The position numbers and the translations under genes are program-made. This document shows, piece by piece, positions 33,950-46,800 of a DNA stretch of 64,000 nucleotides; positions within the stretch are counted from its first letter, which is position 1, and every line of letters starts with the position of its first letter. The stretch is from the NCBI RefSeq assembly GCF_003073045.1, contig NC_037590.1, forward strand, positions 41,160,751-41,224,750. Direction: 5' to 3'. Under the pieces are notes generated by a model, which saw only the letters and a program-made list of their open reading frames with translations, was not told where the DNA came from and ran no database searches. The stretch is from Pomacea canaliculata (lineage: Eukaryota; Mollusca; Gastropoda; Architaenioglossa; Ampullariidae).

Positions 33950-36900
33950 CCGAACTGCAAGGGAAGGGGTGAGAGAGGGGTCAAGTTCGGACCCCGCTGG
34001 TAGACGCCACGTAACAAAACTTAGTTCTACGCTGAGCTGTGTGTGACCGACTGAATCCTCCTCCTTCCCTTGGCAACCATGTCTGACTCACGTCAGGCCT
34101 GACATGCGCACTGGAACCGAACGGCCGCCGTGCGGCGTGCACGAGAAAACGCGCGCTTTCGATCGATTGCTCGAGTCCCTCGGGGCGCGCCTGCTTGTGT
34201 GTGCGCGTGTGTGCGTGCGCGAGGTGGGGAGGAAGCTTTAACCCTCAGGCACTGTGTGTTTGGGCTGTCAATGAACTCCACAGCACAGCCACTGTGTGTG
34301 TGAGTGCGGAGGGAGGAGGTTTGAAGGGAGGTGCGCGCGCATGCGTCTGTCGGTGCAACGATAGTCGAATTTAACGGATCGAAGCCGTCAAGCAGAAGTG
34401 GCGTAGCAATACGCGGCATCAAGCACTCCGAAGCGAGCAGAAACACTTTCCGAGCATCGAACGTTCAGCTAGGGGCGGGTGGGTGCGAGTGTCAGCAGTG
34501 CCAGACCCCTTTGTCGTGCGGCGGGTACCTGACGCCAGGCGGGTCTCTTTGCTCATGACACTGGCTTGGCACCGGGGTGGGTGGCAGGTGCCTCTTTTGT
34601 TGCCGCATCTCTAGAGGCTGGAGCATCCGTCAACAAGCAGCAGCAGCAGCAGTAGCAGCGCAGCACAGCAGCAGACGACGACGATGTCAGATGGCACGTA
34701 GCTCGCGCAGCTTGCAGACGACAGAACCGAGTGTAGGCTGTGGTGCCGATGTGAAGCCGGTGACGGTAAGAGATCCTCGGGCTTTGCTTTTGTGTGTGTG
34801 TGTTGGGGGTTATCGCTGCTACATCTGTGAGCTCACCATCAGTTGATACCCTCAGGGTGTGGGAGTTCTGAAAGACTCCTCTCCTCAGCAAGCAGTAAAG
34901 CGCGAGTTGATGTGACCCTCGACACAGCTGTTGACATTTCTGCGACTCCTGTGACACGACGATGCTCGGCCGAGACCGGTGGTCGTCGATTCTCCGCCAA
35001 GCACAGCCACAACAGACGACATTTCTACTTCGTTGACGCTGTGGCGACCACCGCCACCAAATCTCAGCCACAGCAACCGTCTTTGCGGTGTCCTTACAGT
35101 GTGTACACAGAGTAAGTGAACACCAAACTAACAGCAAGAAAGAAGAACTGAGGAAAGCAAAAACATCTTTTCAACAACATTTGTTGTGGTTACTTGTTAG
35201 TTCTCGCCCCCACCCCACCCTTATTGATGAGGGTGATGGAGGATGATGTGGTTCTGGTTTAATGATTTATTACAAGATTGTCGTGCAGCTGAAGATGGTG
35301 CAGTAGATTTTACGTGCTGCATCTGTTGACAACGCCGCTACCTTGGTCTCTCAAGCGTTGAACTGTGTGTCGATACTTCATCTTTGTGGGTGTCCCTCCT
35401 CTACTCACCTGCCAGGTCAACAGAACCGGATCACCATACCCCGATGAAAGATCCTGCGTGTGTGTGGAGGGGTGGGATTGGGGGAGGGGTTACAGGTGTA
35501 GCGATTAGCACCGCAGTTTCTCCCAGCGTCTAAGAGTTGAGCTAAAAACTCGCCTCCACCCCAACTGCCTGGTGGCTGTGACTATAAATAGAACACCAGC
35601 TGCTGGTTTGAATGTCTTCACCGAGCTGGCGGTGGTCACTGTGGCGTAGCGTGTGATTGGGAGGAGCTGGTTTCCACGCTGTATGGGAGAAGGATAACAT
35701 TTCCGGTGAAGCCCAAACACGCTATTTTTTCGATGTCCCTCGAGCATCTTGCGTCACTTCCGGATCGGAAATTGAAAACAAAATCAAGCAGCAAGGCAGC
35801 ATTAGCACGCCGGGGAGCGAACTGCAGCGGCTGGGTGTGTTGATGTGATGGTGTTGTGTTGCTGTCGGAAGGCCCGATCAGCGGGTGGGTGCCATTTTTT
35901 TTTTGGCAGTTCACAGCAGCCAGCTGCGGGGCCACGTGACTCTCGAGATCAAAAGGATCGCAGCGTTTAGCCGGAAAGAGGAGTGTGTAAAGTGCGGAAT
36001 GTGTCGCCATCTCGCGGTGACCAGATAGGTCACGCAGGACGAGACAATATCTGGTAGATATTCCAAAGGGTGTTCTCGCGAGATTTCGAACTGAACATTT
36101 GACAGTCCGCGGTCGGAACCACCTTGACAGTATTCAGTCAACATTAAAGTTTGAACTGGGGATTGGACGCCATATCGTCTTATAATAACACGCAGCGCGT
36201 TCTTCCAACGGCACAACTGGACACGTGACTATTGTTTGCTTTTAGTTTGTTTTGTTTTCATAGTCTTTCTGTGTCATAGCCAGAATCCTGACCAAGATCA
36301 AAGTTGTTGAGCTCAGTCTTCAACAGTTTTTTTTTTTTTTTTATTATTATTTTTTTTTTTTTGAGCAGTCTGTCGACATCATTTTCCTTGGCCCCGTAAG
36401 TTTATTGCCTTCTTGAAAGCAGCTTCTGCCAGACCAAAACGCTTTTTGGGAGCGGGGTCCCTAACGGCTTTCTGGCATTTTTGGTACGCTTGTCAAAGGA
36501 TCAGACACGCGCAAAAGCAGCCGTGCACCAGTCGCGAAGTGGACCATTCATTAGGCATCGATAAACTCCGCACTGAAGCTGCATTCGACCCGAACGGTTT
36601 TTATTCTTTATCTTTCTTTCCCCCCTTTTTTTTTGTGTGTGGCGTCTGCTGCATCAATCAAGGCCCAGAATGTATGCTGTCGATGTCTTAAAAGGGCTTT
36701 TAACTGTCAGAGCCGGTGATAAAAGCCATCGCTGAACACGCTACAGTGGTTTTGGACCATTGAAGCCATCGATTTCCAGCCTTTTGTTCGGGAAGAGCAG
36801 AGGTAGTGCACACTTGCCAGTTTCCACATTTTCGTTTCAACCTTTGAAAAAAAAATACACGCGGAAAATATCCAGTAAAAACTAGCCATTCTTTCCACAC

Positions 36901-37646
36901 CACAGACGCAAAACTTCGGCTATTTACGAAGTCACACAAATCCATTCCAAAGAGGTCAACGCTCACTCATCCCCCTTTTTGTACGCGGTGTACAGAAATA
37001 ACACGGAACGGGATTGGTCGTGGTCTGCTGTGACGGCGCCCACCTCGTGGTCGGATGACGTGAAAGCGCGAGATTGTTTCAGGCAGGTCATTTTTGCAGT
37101 CGGCACGTGGCACGCGCCGAGTGCGGGGGGTTGGGCTCAGACGAGACACTCTGACAGCGCCTTTGATCAGTGGCTAAGGTTTTAAGAGTGCCTTTCAAGC
37201 AAAGAACTGTGCTTCTCTGCGGCATCTGTTTCCTCTTTAGAGAGGGAGAGTGTGTGGAGGGGGACTTTTTTTTTCTCTGGTAGGTGGAAGAAGAATTAGC
37301 AATTCTTGGGCAAGTTCGACTGGACGAAAACGACTGGCACGGCCCCAACAATCTTTGTCATAAATATGAACTGGTACGTGTGGCAGCTACAGTCGCGGTG
37401 CCGTTATATTCCCCTAGCCGAGGGCCCAGGACGCACTATGTTTACCAGGCATGTCGGGATTGTATCTCCCACACCAACTCGTCACTTAAGCTCGTAACGT
37501 CGTCTCCTCTTAGGAGGAGGGGGTCGGGGTTGAAGCATCCTCTTTGGATTACGTGAAAGCTGCTTTACATCGTGAGTTCGTTGTGTTATTGTCGTTGCTG
37601 CTGATGCCGGCGGGCGGGACTGACGACGTTTATCCAGCCTACCGCC
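33950..37646 (+). promoter_or_regulatory. CpG/GC-rich probable promoter and 5'UTR zone of FBXL16
   Basis: From about 33,950 to 35,100 the sequence becomes GC- and CpG-rich, with GCAG/ACG repeats (34636-34683), unlike the AT-rich DNA before it. A consensus-like donor, ACG|GTAAGA, is at 34766. A possible acceptor, TTTATCCAG, is at 37629-37637, just before the FBXL16 ATG, but its pyrimidine tract is weak. A non-coding first exon is therefore possible. The long frames here (for example minus 34553-35137) have no family and are probably due to low stop frequency in GC-rich DNA. Confidence 0.35.
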
Positions 37647-37791
37647 ATGTCGACCATCCGCCGCGCCTACATGGAAATCTCCAACGGCATTCGTGGACTG
37701 AGACTCCACAGGGAGCAGGCCAACGCCAATGTCGCTGCTGCCGCCTCCCCATCTTCTTCTCCAGAGACCGACACGGTGGCGGCACCTAGCC

Positions 37792-37822
<31 letters not shown>

Positions 37823-40800
37823 GTCGTCGTCGTCGTCGTCGTCCATGGTCTCTACGACGGCGAGACGAACAGGGTCGCCAGCTCGAGACACGTCACTGGG
37901 CTCGCAGGTGACGCACCCGTGCGTCACGGCAGCGGCCATCAAGAAAAGCCTACAGCGCAGCATGGAGGGACAACAGCAAATGACGACGCCCTCGCCGACG
38001 TCCGCGACAACGGTGCTGGCCACGCGGCCCGTGCGCTCGCCCAAAGCCGGCATTGCGCGCCGCATCCGGCGGCTGAACCAGAGCATGAACGGCCACCGGC
38101 AGCGCGCATGCGCCGAGACCATCGGCGAGCTCATGCAGGACGAGGAGTTCCTGGCCGCCTTCTTCCTGTACTTCGCGCCCACGGAGCGCGGTAGCTTGTG
38201 CCAGGTGTGCCGCAAATGGCGGCGCGTGCTGTACCGCCCGCATTTCTGGACAGACATCATGCCCATCATCTCGTACCGCGACTGGCGGCGCGACGCGGCC
38301 CACCGCCGCCACCTGTACGACAGTCTGCAACAGCGCGGCTTCGACTCTGTGGGCCTCTTCGGCGCCAGCGACGAGGACGTGCTGGAGTTCGCCAACAGCT
38401 GCCAGCCTTCCAAAGGTCACTTGCGAGCCCTCAGCATCCGCTGCTCCAACTTGACAGACAGCGGTCTGGAGATGTTGTTCCGCAAGATGCCGTGCATCTA
38501 CCGCCTGGAGCTCTCCGGCTGCAACGAGATCACGGAGGCGGGGCTGTGGAGCAGTCTCAACGCCAAGATCGTCTCTCTGTGCATCGCCGACTGCATCAAC
38601 GTGGCCGACGACACGGTGGGCGCCATCTCGCAGCTGCTGCCCTCCCTGTACGAGCTCAGCCTGCAGGCCTACCACGTGACGGACGCGGCCTTGGCCCTCT
38701 TCTCGCCCAAGCAAAGCTACACGCTGAGTGTGCTAAGGCTAACCTCGTGCTGGGAGGTGACCAACAGCGGACTGGTCAACATCGTCAACGCCTTGCCTAA
38801 CCTGACGGTGCTGGGGCTGTCCGGCTGCAGCAAGATCTCAGACGATGGAGTGGAGCTGGTTGCGGAGAGCCTCAGGCGCTTGCGTTCGCTGGACCTGTCC
38901 TGGTGTCCGCGCATCACTGACGCTTCGCTCGAGTACATCGCCTGCGATCTCAGCCAGCTGGAAGAATTGGTGTTAGACAGGTACTGTGAACATTTCCTTT
39001 TTTTTAAAGTTGCCCTTCAGCATGTTTTGATTTTCATTCTATCGCTCTGTTTTGCGCGCGCGCACACACACACACACACAAACATATTTACCAATGGGAA
39101 GCGGGTGAGGATAATAAATTACCGTTAAAAGACAGGAAGGAACCATAGATATGTTATCCACCAAAAATTAAAAGAAAAACAACAGCGGCTAAACCTGTCT
39201 CCATATCTCTCGTCCCTTTCTTTCCAAATTATGCAGGAAGCATGCCCGCTGTGGGGAATGGAATTCACATCAGTAGGTGCTCCATTCACAGCGAGCAACG
39301 CCCATGGGTAGGGTCATGTGATGTGACCCCGTCGGGAACAATGTCACGCTCTGACCTCTTGCACACGTTGACCACCTGCTGTGACCCCGCTACCCGAAAC
39401 TATCTTTGAGCTCCGCCGAGTTCAACTAAGCTGCCATTGCTGGCACCTCTAGCTAGACTGTTTCTGCTAAACCACCCGAAACTAAACTGTACTAGCTGCA
39501 TTAATTACTGTCTGATACTTCGTTTTCTTCCTCGGTAATACTACAGTTTCTTTTTGTCTGGATAGCTAAAATAAGTTTTAAAAATAATTTTTGGATGCAT
39601 TTTTACTGCATGAAACTACCTGAAACACACACACACACACCGACACATACATTGCTCGTCCGTTACGTGGTACACCTGTAGGCGTAGTGGAAACGGTAGG
39701 AGTGGGCTGCAGAGAATATTTCAGCAGTGCCAAAATCTTGTTTAGATAGTTTAGACATTAGCATCGGTGTGGGTTTGCCCTAGATGCTGAAGTATAAAAA
39801 TGAGCCTCGGAAATAAATAAATGTTGTTTTTGTGTATGTGAGGGAGAGACGAAGGGATGAGATAGCCAGTATAATGTTTTTTCCCGGTAACACCTGGTCT
39901 GAGAGTCAATCCCAGACTCATAGGATGTACCTGGCCTTCCGGGCTGATTACGTGGAGGAGACCAGAAAGGGCAGAGGGTGGGATGGGAAGGGCAAGATAT
40001 GTTTGTGGGATCTGAAATCCTGCAGGATTCCCCGCGACGTAGAAGTGTGGGAGAAACAAGACCTTTGGTACATCCGGTAGGGTAATGGCTTGTTTTCTGT
40101 GTCCAAACTGTAAATCAAGGATTTCTTCAATATTTTCGCAAACTCGTTAAAGCACACACACACACACGCGCGTGAGCGTCCATTAAGAGAACGAGAGAGA
40201 TTGATAGATGAGAGAGAACTGAAGGCCAGTGTATGTCTCAAATCGTAGTCCATAATTTTCTTTCACTTACAGAAGAATTTTTAAAAATGATTTAAGGCTA
40301 ATCTGAAGTGTGTAGGCTTGTACAAAGACATTGTCTTTTTTACATTTCTGGAAATATAATATCGTTAGGCTTGTTTCTCAGGAAATGAGAGGGGCAAATC
40401 GAACCTTGTATTAAACTCCACCTTGTACACAGATTTCCAAGAAAAAAAAACCAACCCCAAGCAAACCATAAAATAAAAACATCGAAACAACGCCAAGTGG
40501 GTGCGGCTACATGAACGTAGAATATTAACAAAATAAATAAATTAAAGAAATGCGACACCGAGCGACGTCTACCGGCAGCAGTGTCCCACCTTCTGCGTCT
40601 TGCCAGCGATGCCAACGTGAACAATGTCGGTCGCCTGGATCTTCACCTGTCAGGGTGTGCCCTTGTTGACAGATCGAAGAGTTATCGGCAGGTGAGGGGT
40701 GGGGGAGAGCAGACAGGGGCACAGATGAGCGGAAGGTGATAAAGCAAACAAAGAATGGCGAAGCAGAGCAAAACCACACGCCTTCTTGGAAGAGATGTTT

Positions 40801-43800
40801 ACACTACACAGACCAGCAGGCACTCAATCCCGGTGTGTATGTGAGAGAGAGAGAAAGAAATAAAAATCCACAGAAAGAGACATATGTATATCAATCAGTC
40901 ATTTGTTCCTTTACTGGTACCTGTCGTTGGCGGAGCACATGAATAAACACTGGAGCTGACAATCCTGCCGCTCACGCCTGTTTGGGGAGCGGAGTCCATT
41001 TTTCACATTCGTAAATCAGGATCGGTAATACAAGGGATTTGTACAGATTGTAATTTGTAGTTACTGATGTTATGTCTGCACCAGACTCTATCCTCTCACC
41101 ATTGTTGCTGTTGCGATCCTGATGTGGATATCTGCCTTCAAACATCGGCATTCTCACCTGCGACTAAGAAAGAAGACGAAAATTACTCTCCAATACTGGA
41201 GAGCTCTGTTGCTCACCAGTAAAGTATTTCTAACAGGAGTGTGGCTCAGTTCAGCAAATCTATGGATGTCTTCGACTCAAATGAAGAAATATCGCTCAGG
41301 GTTTTTGCCAAGACAAATGTTTTCAGCAAATTCTTGAATACCGCGTGGGATCGAAGGGTGCCGGCACGTCTGAACAAAGCAGAGATCAAAGCGTAGGTTG
41401 CAAATCGGTCTTCCACTAATAAAAATGGAAGAGTGACGGTCGTGGAGTGTTTCCCGCACGATGTTCTCCAAGATATTAAACAGCACCGGTGATGGGGGCA
41501 CCATTGACGTAGGCACACTGTAGTGCGAAAGTAAGATGTATAAATATATACACAAAGCAAGATGGAATGAGACAGATACAGAGCCAGAGATAGAGAGAGC
41601 AAACAAATAGAGAGAGGTTATGAAGGTTGCTTTAGTTGGTTCGCATCCCCGTTTCTATGCATATAAATGCGTATTAATGAACGGTCCCCAAGTGCTCTTG
41701 TATGGCAGGAGGCAAGATTGAGATGTGTTCGCACACACATGCAGGCTGGCCAGGCATCAACATCACTCACAGCAGGGAGACGATAATCCCACAAAACAGT
41801 AATTAAGCAAGCACGGCCTATCCAAACGCACACGGGGTCAGTGTGGTCACATTAGCGGTCCTTTGATCGGAATACACACATTTGCTATTCAAGAGTTCTG
41901 TTGCCGAGGCGAACAAGTGCTCACAATTATGCAGTGAACCACTTGCACGTGCCGAGCGCGCATGCGTACTGATTACTGAATGGCGTCAGCTTATCGTTTT
42001 TTTACAAATCGTTTCCACGCCAAAAAAACCCATTGCGGTATAAGAAGTGGAAATTTTTGTTTAAATAACATAAAAATGTGCTGTGTGTTCAAGCGGAGGT
42101 CGTGTGAGTTATGTTCTCAGGCGCTAGTGGGTAGAAGGAGGGAATGGATAAGAGGTATGAGACGGCGATGAAAGTGATGATAAAGTGATGCCTTTAATAA
42201 AGTATAACCAGAGGCAAATTATAATAGTATGTGTACGCAGCACCACAACCAAGATAGGTCGCAATCTCTGCGCCCACCAGTAATGATAAATGAATATAGG
42301 CAATGGAGGGTGAGATACGTATCGACACATTGAACAACAAAGATGAGGTACAAGAGTAGAACGTACAGCAATGGAGGAAGGTATGAAGGGATGTAGGGAA
42401 TGTAAATAGTGAATTCCTTTTGTTATACTGTCTGTCATTATGTAACTACTCCATCTCTAAAGGAATTGAAGACAGTCAATTCAGGGATAGTACTTAGGGA
42501 ACAAATATGTTTTCAGAGAAGAGAATGTTGGAATGTAGCCATCGAGTCAGAGTGGGATCGAGGCTCCTCCTGTATGAACATGTCCTGTCTGCGCAAAGGC
42601 GAAACGCGCATGGTTAATGTATTTGTGCACGACCGACGCTCGTGATTACCCTTTGTGTAAAGGGTCGTGCCACGAACAGCTTGACCGTGAGGGTCAAATG
42701 GTGCTGCATCCATCATGTGCAGTTGAAAATTCCGCGTAGCCACCTCGTGCATCACTCTCGTAATTGGTTTGAAAGCGCAGAAGAACTGTGTGTGTGTGGC
42801 GCACGTGAGAGAGAGAGTGTGTGTGCGTTGCATAGACTTGCTACTTTGATCAAATATTCGCCAACGACAATATAGTCGTTGGGGATAGGTTTAGCAATCG
42901 AAATAATTTTTAAAAAAGGGCAATGAAATTTAATAAAGGCTTTTAGGTTAAAATATACTCAACGTCAGTAAACAACATTCTTCTCGTTTTTTCCATTCGT
43001 CTCTAACACACACGGTCACACCCCTCCCATTCAGTCTCTCGCATTTATGGATGGAAAGACCCTTGTGTAACCTCTAGGGCTCTAGGCGATATGAAGCTAG
43101 GTGATAAACATGTTTATTATCACTGATTTCAATCTGCAAATCCCTCCGCTGGTTTTGCTGCTGATCACGCCCAATGGACATTCATTTTCCGTCCATTTGC
43201 TCGTGCCAGCTATCGTGTAGTTTATCAGCCATTGACGTTGATGATGAATTCAGATTTGATGGTGGTGTCATTGTATTCACGACCACAGCGTGCTTAATGA
43301 GTACCTGTGCACTGTTCGTCACGCCAGTCCGTACAAGAGAGAAGGAGAGGGAGGTGAAGAAAATTTGTTTTCCACCGAGCTTGCAACTAAGGGTATATCA
43401 CCATGGACGTGTATATGTGGATTGCTGTCTGTCTGCCGAGATCAACACTTAGCCTCTTGCGAAGTGATCCGCGTCTCGGCGAGCCTAAACAAAGAATGTG
43501 ATTAAACCGGAAGCTTTGTACACATCTGCCTCGTTTTAAACAGATGTAAACAGATGCCACAAACAGAGACAGAAAAGCGTGCTCGAGACGAGAGTTGAAT
43601 CCAGGACAGCCAACCCTCACTGTATTGGCGACGGGCGCTAACCGTTGAGCCACCGAGAAGGAGAGGGATTGTTCTTATGTCATATTTTCGCAATTATGTA
43701 AGTCTGAAAAAGGTGTCACTTTTATGTGACGACTCAGACGTTCTTTATTTTCTGGTATATCATTTTTTTTGGTGTGTGATAAACTTAAAACGAAGTGGTT

Positions 43801-46800
43801 CACTGAATATGACCTTCCTCTCCTGACATAGTTGATCTTAGCTATGTATAGCCCTATGGCCGTGGCTTGCCACGTGGGAGGAATAAAAGCCAGACAGGAA
43901 AAACCAGATAGATGGCGCTAGTGTCAGTCATGTCGGTTAAAGAGCTTCTACGAGACAGAAGCTGGCGTAAGCTGGGATCAGCATCTACTGATCACGGAAA
44001 CGGAGTAATTATGAGTAATAGTTTGTGGTCAAGCTAGAAACAGTCTCCTCCAGGGAAATTACTATATCGGATGTCGTAAACAACATCATTGACCTTTTGG
44101 TGGTTCATGTCAACAAAGACGAGGGATTTAAGCGGAGCGACAAGTTGCCCCGTTGCACTCTGCATCCTCTGCACTGCCTCAACTCTCGCCCTCCCCTGAA
44201 AACAAAACAAACCACAAACCCGCAAGTGTTCATCCCAACTTGCTTCAAACATGGAAGTATACCTCAGTTGCCTCAAACACTTCAAGAGTTACAATTTAAT
44301 TTAAGAAATCGGTGCAACCTGCCAAACATTCTACTGATACGTGTGTTGTCGTTAGAATATTTATAGATCAGTTTACAATAATAGACTTTTGCGTGTATTC
44401 TTCTTTATGTGTGTGTGCGTGCTGTGTGGTGTTTATGGTTGTCGCTATTACTTTTGCATTGCGTTAATTTCTTTTTAACAGTTAAATTTATTAGTGTCCT
44501 GATAAAGAATCTGTCAAGTTCTTGCTGCTGAGTACATTGAGGACTGGCTGCCCTGGGTTCAGATCTCGTGTCATGCACGCTGTTCTTTCTATGCATTTGG
44601 CATCTAGTTACAAGGCTGGCTACTTTGTTGTGATATAGCCTTAGTTGCTGGCTTGGTGTACCTCACCCCATCCCACTCCCGCTGCACGGGATGCTGGTCA
44701 TGACGGCGCTGACCATCATTTTCTGTCCTCAAACTTCCGGGTGAACTGTCCCACCCGCTTCATTAAATGGACCGCTTCATTAAATACCTCGCATGTCAGA
44801 ATCTCAGTTAGAAACTATTCATAGTCCCTAAACATAGCCATCCCAAACCCAAGAAAGAAGTAATGGTTACAACGACACGTCCATCGTGAGGATTAATAAT
44901 AAAAAATGTCTCAAATACCGTGTTATTGGCTCCACAAACACAAAAGTCGATCACCTCACCTCACCCCACTCCCACTCCCACCCCCTACCTTCCTCCAGTC
45001 CCTCATCGATCAGTACGTGTGCAGCTATACATACCTCCCGCCGGCATCAATTTTTCATCCCTTTCACGGATACACTTCTGGGAGTCTGTACAAGCGGTTC
45101 TGCATAGGTCGGGTGGTTAGCTGTGTAAACGGAGCTTACAGTCCTGGCACTGTCATATTTTTAGAGACGCGTGATGAACGAGGCTGTTACAGAAGTTGGG
45201 GAGGTAGTGAGGGTGTAGGGGACAATGTCGCTCGCATCGTTCCAATCACGTGGTTTGAATATTCATAATGGTTGCGGAGGCGAAGCCACTGTTACAGAAG
45301 AGCCTGATATTGACTGAAACTGAGACTTGACAGGTTATGTCTGTCGCTTGAACAGAATGCCGGGTCTGTCATCACTCACGACTGCCTCGCGTGAGTACTG
45401 CCTGACCCCAGAGAAGGGTGGGAGTGGGGTGGAGGAAGGGGAGAAAAGCAGCCAATGGATGGCTAATGTAACAATCTTTCTCCGAAAACTGCAGATCATA
45501 AAGCTGTTTCTACTCTCCTCTCACCGCCCACGAAGTTCACGGGCATCGAGGAATTACATTTCTGATTCTGGCTTTTTCCAGGTGCATTAAAAGTAAACAT
45601 GGAGTTTTACGGTCTGAATACTGACTTTGTTGTTTGCTCTTGTTTTATGGGTTGGATGCTCTTGTTGTGGTTGTCCACGACCTTTTGAAACCCAAGGTCA
45701 CCATGTTCCAGTTCTGTGGAGAAAATGGCCAGTAATTAATTATTTCACAAAGAATGTTTCGCAGTAAACATTTAAGCGCAAGCAGAAACCTGTTTTGCGA
45801 TAAACAGCAATAAAGTACCCCACGAAACGCAAGCGTCCTTAATTGTGACATAAACGGGGGCTGCGATAAATAACTTTTGCCTGCCTCTGGCAAGCCTCGT
45901 CACAGAATGGCGTGACACTGACCAAATAAAAAAAATTCTGTGCCAGATTTGACAGCCAGTTTGACTCATACGGTGCACCACATGAACAGCAGGTGGCCAG
46001 CCTGTAAAGAGGCACTTTTCTGCTGCCCCTAGAGGTGGAGAGCTCCAAGGAATCGTTAATCTGCCACTTTCATCAACGTGAAACTTCGTGACTGTGCGAG
46101 AACTTGTCGCTAATGGGCCAGGCAGCAAATCAAGTCCCTGCCCGTGTTGGCCGCCGATTGTCTGGCCTCAGCCCTTGCTTCCACCCGGCGACTTTTATCA
46201 GATGGGGTGCGTCCGGCGTGACGCCATCAAATCGCCGCCGAGTGGCAAAGGCCTGCAGATAAGATTAAAACTTTGAACTTGCCATTTCCGTGGGTTCAAC
46301 TTGGGTCGGTCTCACAGACCAGCAACCCAGGAAGCTGAGCAAAATGTATTTGGTGTCGAGGTTGCACCTCGAAACAAGCCAGATTGAAGACATGGACACT
46401 ACTTCCAACTATTACAAGAGAGAGAACAGCAGAAATGAACCTTCGATTTTCGCTCCTTCGCTTGGCTTCAAACCTTACATCTCAAACTGTTGGTGCTTTA
46501 TGTAGATTTTTTTCTGAACGGTGATGCCTTCACAACCATTTTACCGTTTTATCGTCGGTCGATTACAGGCCGCCTGAAAGCACAGCAGGAGTTGAAAGAT
46601 GGACTGAGAAACATCCTAAGGTAGGGGTGGGAGGGAACATTTGCAGGTCATGGAAGGGGTTCGTAAGTGCAAAGGGTATAAGGCTTGCTGCAAGTAAAGA
46701 TCCCATCTCACTTTTTCTTTCTTGATACCTGTTTACAAGGGATTTTATCCTGTATTTCGAGTTTCATCCCTTCCCTCTTTCGTCTACATAATGGTGCCAA

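Larger units (their letters stand above)
24666..33950. other. Intergenic region, no gene recognised
   Basis: No reading frame longer than about 124 codons occurs and none resembles a known family. Contents noted: a tandem duplication (26450-26575), a possible repeat fragment (28230-28700), a TTG microsatellite (30493-30561) and an in-frame 93-bp duplication (32717-32884). Short homopolymers and CA runs are scattered through it. Confidence 0.6.

Noticed and set aside
34553..35137. 194-codon minus-strand frame
   Set aside because: Low-complexity Cys/His/Arg-rich translation of CpG- and repeat-rich DNA. No family and likely chance.
37667..38714. Long minus-strand and +2 frames (248, 254 and 200 codons) over FBXL16 exon 1
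   Set aside because: Shadows of a GC-rich coding exon. The poly-Asp run is the reverse of the poly-serine codons.
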